A stretch of DNA of 64,000 bases from an uncultured bacterium (GTDB taxonomy: Bacteria > Desulfobacterota > Syntrophorhabdia > Syntrophorhabdales > JANXAF01): assembly GCA_938084905.1 (NCBI GenBank), contig CALKEQ010000008.1, positions 85,576 through 149,575 of the forward strand. The letters are read 5' to 3'. The notes below the pieces were generated by a model. It searched no databases. It saw only the letters and a program-made list of their open reading frames with translations, and was not told the origin of the DNA. A program made the translations under genes and the position numbers. This document shows, piece by piece, positions 60,622 through 64,000 of this stretch. The first letter of the stretch is position 1. Every line of letters begins with the position of its first letter.

Positions 60622-61362
60622 TTATCTCATGTCCCTTACTCTTACCTCTATTTCCGGGAATTCTTTGAGAAGTTCAACTAGTCTCTTTGGATCTGTTTCC
60701 CCGTAATGGTAGGGATAAAGAATCTTGGGTTTTATCATAAGCGCGGCCTCTTTGACCATCTCTGGGGTCATAGTGTAGGGCAAATTCATGGGCAGAAAAG
60801 CGATGTGGATATTCTTTAGCTCCTTCATCTCGGGAATATTCTCCGTATCTCCCGCAATGTAAACCCTTAAGTCATCAAATGTGAGAACGTAACCATTCCC
60901 CTCACCTTTTGGATGGAAAGGGATCCCGTCACTCCTTTTGTGGACTATGTTGTATGCAGGAAGAGCCTCGATCTTTACATCTAAAACAGTCCTAAAGTCT
61001 CCATTTTTCATCACAATTCCACCCTTCAGTTTTTCCTCGCATTTTTTTGTGTAGATAATGATGGTGTTCTCCTTTTTTATTTTTCTTATGGCATCGAGGT
61101 CAAAGTGGTCGAAGTGGTCATGGGTTACGAGGATAAGGTCAGCTTTTGGAAGCTTTGAATAGTTTCCCACCTTACCGTACGGATCAACGTGGATTATCTT
61201 ATTTTTCCATTTCATCATGAGACTTCCGTGGCCAATGAAACCTATCTCCAATTCACCGGACTTTGTTTTTACGACGTCTTTTTTTGTTTCCGCCTCGGTA
61301 GTGAAAGCGAAGAAAAAAGAGATAAAAAAAATGAGGGGAAAAAGCTTTGTTTTATTTAGCAT
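60622..61362 (-). CDS. Exported metallo-beta-lactamase-fold hydrolase (UlaG/YtkL-like)
   Basis: A 246-aa protein with a Sec signal (KLFPLIFFISFFFAFTTEAE). LEIGFIGHGSLMMKW and the metal motif LVTHDHFDHFDLDAI, then YIAGDTENIPEM and YPYHYGETDP, match the UPF0173/YtkL-like branch of the metallo-beta-lactamase fold. The substrate is unknown. Most relatives are cytoplasmic, so the signal peptide is unusual. First gene of the operon that continues with ubiD; ATG 61362 lies 16 nt from the 3' end of tRNA-Arg, so the operon may be co-transcribed with the tRNA. Confidence 0.82.
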   Translation of the reverse strand: MLNKTKLFPLIFFISFFFAFTTEAETKKDVVKTKSGELEIGFIGHGSLMMKWKNKIIHVDPYGKVGNYSKLPKADLILVTHDHFDHFDLDAIRKIKKENTIIIYTKKCEEKLKGGIVMKNGDFRTVLDVKIEALPAYNIVHKRSDGIPFHPKGEGNGYVLTFDDLRVYIAGDTENIPEMKELKNIHIAFLPMNLPYTMTPEMVKEAALMIKPKILYPYHYGETDPKRLVELLKEFPEIEVRVRDMR

Positions 61363-61378
61363 GGATCCTCCCGAAGAA

Positions 61379-61452
<74 letters not shown>

Positions 61453-61467
61453 AAAAGGACTTTATGA

Positions 61468-61496
61468 ATTCTACCAAAGAAGAGTGAGAAACTCAA
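61468..61496 (-). promoter_or_regulatory. Promoter of tRNA-Arg and possibly the ubiD-ubiA operon
   Basis: On the minus strand: TTGAGT (61496-61491), 17-nt spacer, TAGAAT (61473-61468), start about 8 nt before the tRNA 5' end. No terminator separates the tRNA from the genes beginning at 61362. Confidence 0.55.
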
Positions 61497-61827
61497 GATT
61501 TCAAGTTTTCAGAAAATTTTTTTGAGAGGGAGCAAGGCTCATTATAGGCTTATGAGCGGAACCCTTTTTTTTAGGCGCTGATTTTCAAAAAGCTGAAAAA
61601 AAAGCTCGTTTTTTCTTTTAGCTACATACTCAATTTGGCACTTTTTAGGCCCGGCTACCTATCTCTTCCAATGGGATTTATTTCCAGTTCATCGATTTTG
61701 ACCGAGTTCTGAGGGTATGGTTTTAAAAAAGTCGTTCCTACCATCTTTAATGTCTGGAAGTGGCGCATCTCTTTTAAAATCGCAAGTTCTTACAATTGCT
61801 CAAGGCCAGTTGGCAAGCACTTTTTCC
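61497..61827. other. Non-coding gap between tRNA-Arg and the str operon promoter
   Basis: AT-rich, with no gene I can support on either strand. A weak hairpin GCTCAT/ATGAGC (61537-61542, 61552-61557) is followed 8 nt later by a run of eight T, a possible weak plus-strand terminator. Several other A- and T-runs occur without good stems. Confidence 0.4.
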
Positions 61828-61857
61828 TTGACATGGAAAAGAGAAATTGTTTAATAT
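61828..61857 (+). promoter_or_regulatory. Promoter of the str (rpsL) operon
   Basis: Perfect -35 TTGACA (61828-61833), then TAATAT (61852-61857) at 18 nt, or TTAATA at 17 nt, as -10. A TATACA follows. Transcription would start near 61865, about 17 nt before a terminator-like hairpin. Confidence 0.6.
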
Positions 61858-61881
61858 ACAGAGTTTCTTAGGTACACGTGT

Positions 61882-61909
61882 TAATCCCTTAAAAAAGGGA
61901 TTATTTTTT
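61882..61909 (+). terminator. Leader terminator/attenuator directly before rpsL
   Basis: A perfect 9-bp stem (61882-61890 with 61895-61903), loop AAAA, followed by six T (61904-61909): a complete intrinsic terminator. It lies between the promoter and the rpsL ribosome site GGAGG (61910-61914), so it would stop part of the transcripts of this operon unless an anti-termination mechanism acts. Confidence 0.7.
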
Positions 61910-61920
61910 GGAGGTATTTG

Positions 61921-62295
61921 ATGCCTACGATCAATCAGCTTGTAAGGCAGGGGAGGAAGAGTGCGAAAAGAAAAAGCTCATCTCCCGCACTGACCAAATG
62001 TCCTCAAAAAAGGGGTGTTTGCATACGAGTTTACACAACAACTCCCAAAAAACCCAACTCGGCTTTGAGAAAGGTCGCGCGTGTTAGACTTACAAACGGA
62101 ATTGAGGTCACAACCTACATTCCAGGTATAGGCCACAATTTACAGGAACACTCTGTCGTTCTTATAAGGGGTGGGAGAGTTAAGGATTTGCCAGGAGTCA
62201 GGTACCATGTTATAAGAGGCGCACTTGATGCGGCAGGTGTGGCAAATAGAAAGAAGAGCAGATCAAAATACGGAACAAAGAGACCTAAGCAGTAA
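61921..62295 (+). CDS. rpsL: 30S ribosomal protein S12
   Basis: S12 (124 aa), decoding-site protein of the small subunit. [32 protein letters not shown] and [13 protein letters not shown] are canonical. The lysines equivalent to E. coli Lys43 and Lys88, whose loss gives streptomycin resistance, are present. ATG 61921 is 6 nt after GGAGG; the TTG codon just before it (61918) is unlikely to be used. The rpsG gene follows 11 nt later. Confidence 0.98.
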   Translation: MPTINQLVRQGRKSAKRKSSSPALTKCPQKRGVCIRVYTTTPKKPNSALRKVARVRLTNGIEVTTYIPGIGHNLQEHSVVLIRGGRVKDLPGVRYHVIRGALDAAGVANRKKSRSKYGTKRPKQ

Positions 62296-62306
62296 AAGGG
62301 GGAAAA

Positions 62307-62777
62307 ATGCCTAGAAAAGGTCACGTTAAACGCAGGGAAACCCCACCTGATCCTAAATACGGTGATCCACTTGTTCAGAAGCTTATAAATTGTGTAATGT
62401 GGGACGGAAAGAAGACCGTGGCCACAAGGATAGTTTATGAGGCTTTTGACATTGTGAGCAAAAAAATGAAGGAGAATCCTTTAAAGATATTCCATAAGGC
62501 TATAGAGAATGTGAAGCCTGAACTGGAAGTAAAACCGAGGCGGGTCGGAGGTGCAACTTATCAGGTTCCTGTGGAGGTAAGACCGGAAAGACAGCTTTCA
62601 CTTAGCATTAGATGGATAGTCAAATATGCAAGGGAAAGATCCGAGAGGACGATGAAGGAGAAACTGGCGGCAGAAATTATCGACGCTTTCCATAATAAAG
62701 GCGGAGCTGTCAAAAAGAAGGAGGACACACACAAGATGGCTGAAGCTAACAAGGCTTTTGCACACTACAGGTGGTGA
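62307..62777 (+). CDS. rpsG: 30S ribosomal protein S7
   Basis: S7 (156 aa), which organises the head of the 30S subunit. [52 protein letters not shown] and [19 protein letters not shown] are canonical, and the length is normal. AAAGGGGGAA precedes ATG 62307. The tuf gene follows after 22 nt, where fusA is found in most str operons. Confidence 0.98.
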   Translation: MPRKGHVKRRETPPDPKYGDPLVQKLINCVMWDGKKTVATRIVYEAFDIVSKKMKENPLKIFHKAIENVKPELEVKPRRVGGATYQVPVEVRPERQLSLSIRWIVKYARERSERTMKEKLAAEIIDAFHNKGGAVKKKEDTHKMAEANKAFAHYRW

Positions 62778-62799
62778 AAAACCCAATTGGAGGTCTTCT

Positions 62800-63999
62800 A
62801 TGTCAAAAAGAAAATTCGAGCGTACAAAACCCCATGTGAACATAGGAACCATAGGACACATAGACCATGGGAAAACAACACTCACTTCAGCTATAACAAA
62901 GGTACTGGAAAAGAAAGGGCTTGCCCAATGGGTGCCCTTTGATCAGATAGATAAGGCACCTGAGGAGAAGGAGAGGGGGATAACAATAGCAGTTGCCCAT
63001 GTGGAATATGAAACACCAAAGAGACACTACGCCCATGTTGACTGTCCAGGCCATGCGGATTACATAAAGAACATGATAACTGGAGCTGCCCAGATGGATG
63101 GGGCCATCTTAGTTGTAGGAGCAAATGATGGTCCAATGCCACAGACAAGGGAACATATCCTCCTTGCACGTCAGGTTGGAGTCCCTTACATAGTCGTATT
63201 TCTGAATAAGATAGATATGGTTGATGACCCTGAACTTATAGAACTTGTAGAGGTTGAGCTAAGAGAACTACTGTCAAAATACGAATTCCCAGGAGATGAG
63301 ATCCCTATAATAAGAGGTAGTGCACTTAAAGCCTTAGAATGTGGATGTGGAAAGGAGGATTGTCCTAACTGCAAATGTATATACGAACTTATGGAGGCAG
63401 TTGATTCTTACATTCCAGAACCTGTCCGTGACATAGACAAACCGTTCCTTATGCCAATAGAGGATGTATTCTCAATATCTGGAAGAGGGACAGTTGTAAC
63501 TGGAAGGGTTGAGAGAGGACAGATAAAACCTGGAGATGAGGTTGAGATAATAGGTTTCCGTCCAACAATAAAGACAGTTGCAACATCAATAGAGATGTTC
63601 AGAAAGGTCCTTGATCAGGGTATAGCAGGAGATAACATAGGCGTACTTTTACGTGGTGTTAAAAAGGATGAGGTTGAACGTGGACAGGTTCTTGCAAAGC
63701 CAGGTTCTATAACACCACATACTAAGTTCAAATGTGAGGTTTACATTCTCACAAAGGAAGAGGGAGGTCGTCATACTCCCTTTTTCTCAGGTTACAGACC
63801 CCAGTTCTACTTCAGAACAACAGATGTTACAGGTGTTGTTAAGCTTCCAGAGGGTGTTGAGATGGTCATGCCAGGAGATAACGTCACTTTAACGGTTGAG
63901 CTTATAACCCCAATTGCCCTAGAGAAAGAACTAAGATTTGCAATCCGTGAAGGTGGAAAGACAGTTGGTGCAGGGGTTGTAACTGAGATATTGGAGTAA
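62800..63999 (+). CDS. tuf: Elongation factor Tu with a cysteine-rich insertion
   Basis: GTPase delivering aminoacyl-tRNA to the ribosome (399 aa). GHIDHGKTT (P-loop), [14 protein letters not shown] (switch I), DCPGHADYI, and NKIDMVDD are the G motifs, followed by beta-barrel domains 2 and 3. At residues 181-193, between LKALE and [11 protein letters not shown], the stretch [13 protein letters not shown] holds five cysteines, in a loop that usually lacks them; it looks like a metal site. ATG 62800 has TTGGAGG upstream; a frame open from 62758 lies within rpsG. The gene ends one base before the window edge. Confidence 0.97.
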   Translation: MSKRKFERTKPHVNIGTIGHIDHGKTTLTSAITKVLEKKGLAQWVPFDQIDKAPEEKERGITIAVAHVEYETPKRHYAHVDCPGHADYIKNMITGAAQMDGAILVVGANDGPMPQTREHILLARQVGVPYIVVFLNKIDMVDDPELIELVEVELRELLSKYEFPGDEIPIIRGSALKALECGCGKEDCPNCKCIYELMEAVDSYIPEPVRDIDKPFLMPIEDVFSISGRGTVVTGRVERGQIKPGDEVEIIGFRPTIKTVATSIEMFRKVLDQGIAGDNIGVLLRGVKKDEVERGQVLAKPGSITPHTKFKCEVYILTKEEGGRHTPFFSGYRPQFYFRTTDVTGVVKLPEGVEMVMPGDNVTLTVELITPIALEKELRFAIREGGKTVGAGVVTEILE

Positions 64000-64000
64000 G

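Overview
The window is a compact, AT-leaning bacterial chromosome segment. Genes are packed into operons with 1-25 nt overlaps, and there are no insertion sequences, prophage genes or CRISPR arrays. The gene content points to an anaerobe. It has the siroheme-dependent heme route (ahbC-hemB-ahbD), a large Hdr/Etf/MvhD/FrhB-type redox cluster, UbiD/UbiA quinone genes, a YedE-TusA pair, and CoA ligases tied to branched-chain-type ABC importers. This fits a sulfate-reducing or syntrophic Desulfobacterota-like ('deltaproteobacterial') lineage. The Lys/Glu/Arg-rich proteins suggest heat adaptation. Both statements are inferences from gene content and composition, not a phylogenetic result.

Layout: 1-737 is the 3' part of purA. 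766-5272 is a five-gene Liv-type importer. 5361-8390 (minus) is a SpoIID-like / MurU-like / AmgK-like cell-wall trio. 8430-8983 is an hsp20 gene with promoter and terminator. 9217-15778 holds a DUF120-HAD fusion, gltX, smc and a CBS protein. 15854-23870 is a second Liv importer with an acyl-CoA synthetase and a PaaK-like ligase inside the operon. 23867-24825 (minus) is a YhhQ transporter and a small membrane protein. 24897-27747 holds an SfsA-DUF123 fusion, a nitroreductase and a DegT aminotransferase. 27737-31179 (minus) is a small secreted protein followed by ahbC-hemB-ahbD. 31243-34785 is an unrecognised four-gene operon (two related acyltransferase-like proteins, a TraB-like protein, a radical SAM protein). 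34808-36338 (minus) is tusA-yedE behind a strongly structured, probably pseudoknotted leader. tRNA-Leu(CAA) and pyrF follow. 37678-39821 is a FadH-like flavoenzyme plus ferredoxin. 39845-45705 (minus) is a four-gene glycosyltransferase/GH130 operon. 45875-55925 is the ten-gene redox cluster. 55879-61362 (minus) is a metallo-hydrolase, UbiD, UbiA and a NitT/TauT-type ABC transporter. tRNA-Arg(UCU) follows, then rpsL-rpsG-tuf without fusA.

How the parts may work together (inference): the importers and ligases bring in and activate organic acids. Acyl-CoA oxidation could feed EtfBA and the Hdr-like complex. Heme and menaquinone made with genes in this window would serve anaerobic respiration. 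The least explained loci are the 31-35 kb operon, the pseudoknotted RNA ahead of yedE, and the exact electron route of the 46-56 kb cluster. Several domain fusions (DUF120-HAD, SfsA-DUF123, GT4-cupin, GT4-alpha/alpha barrel) are also notable.
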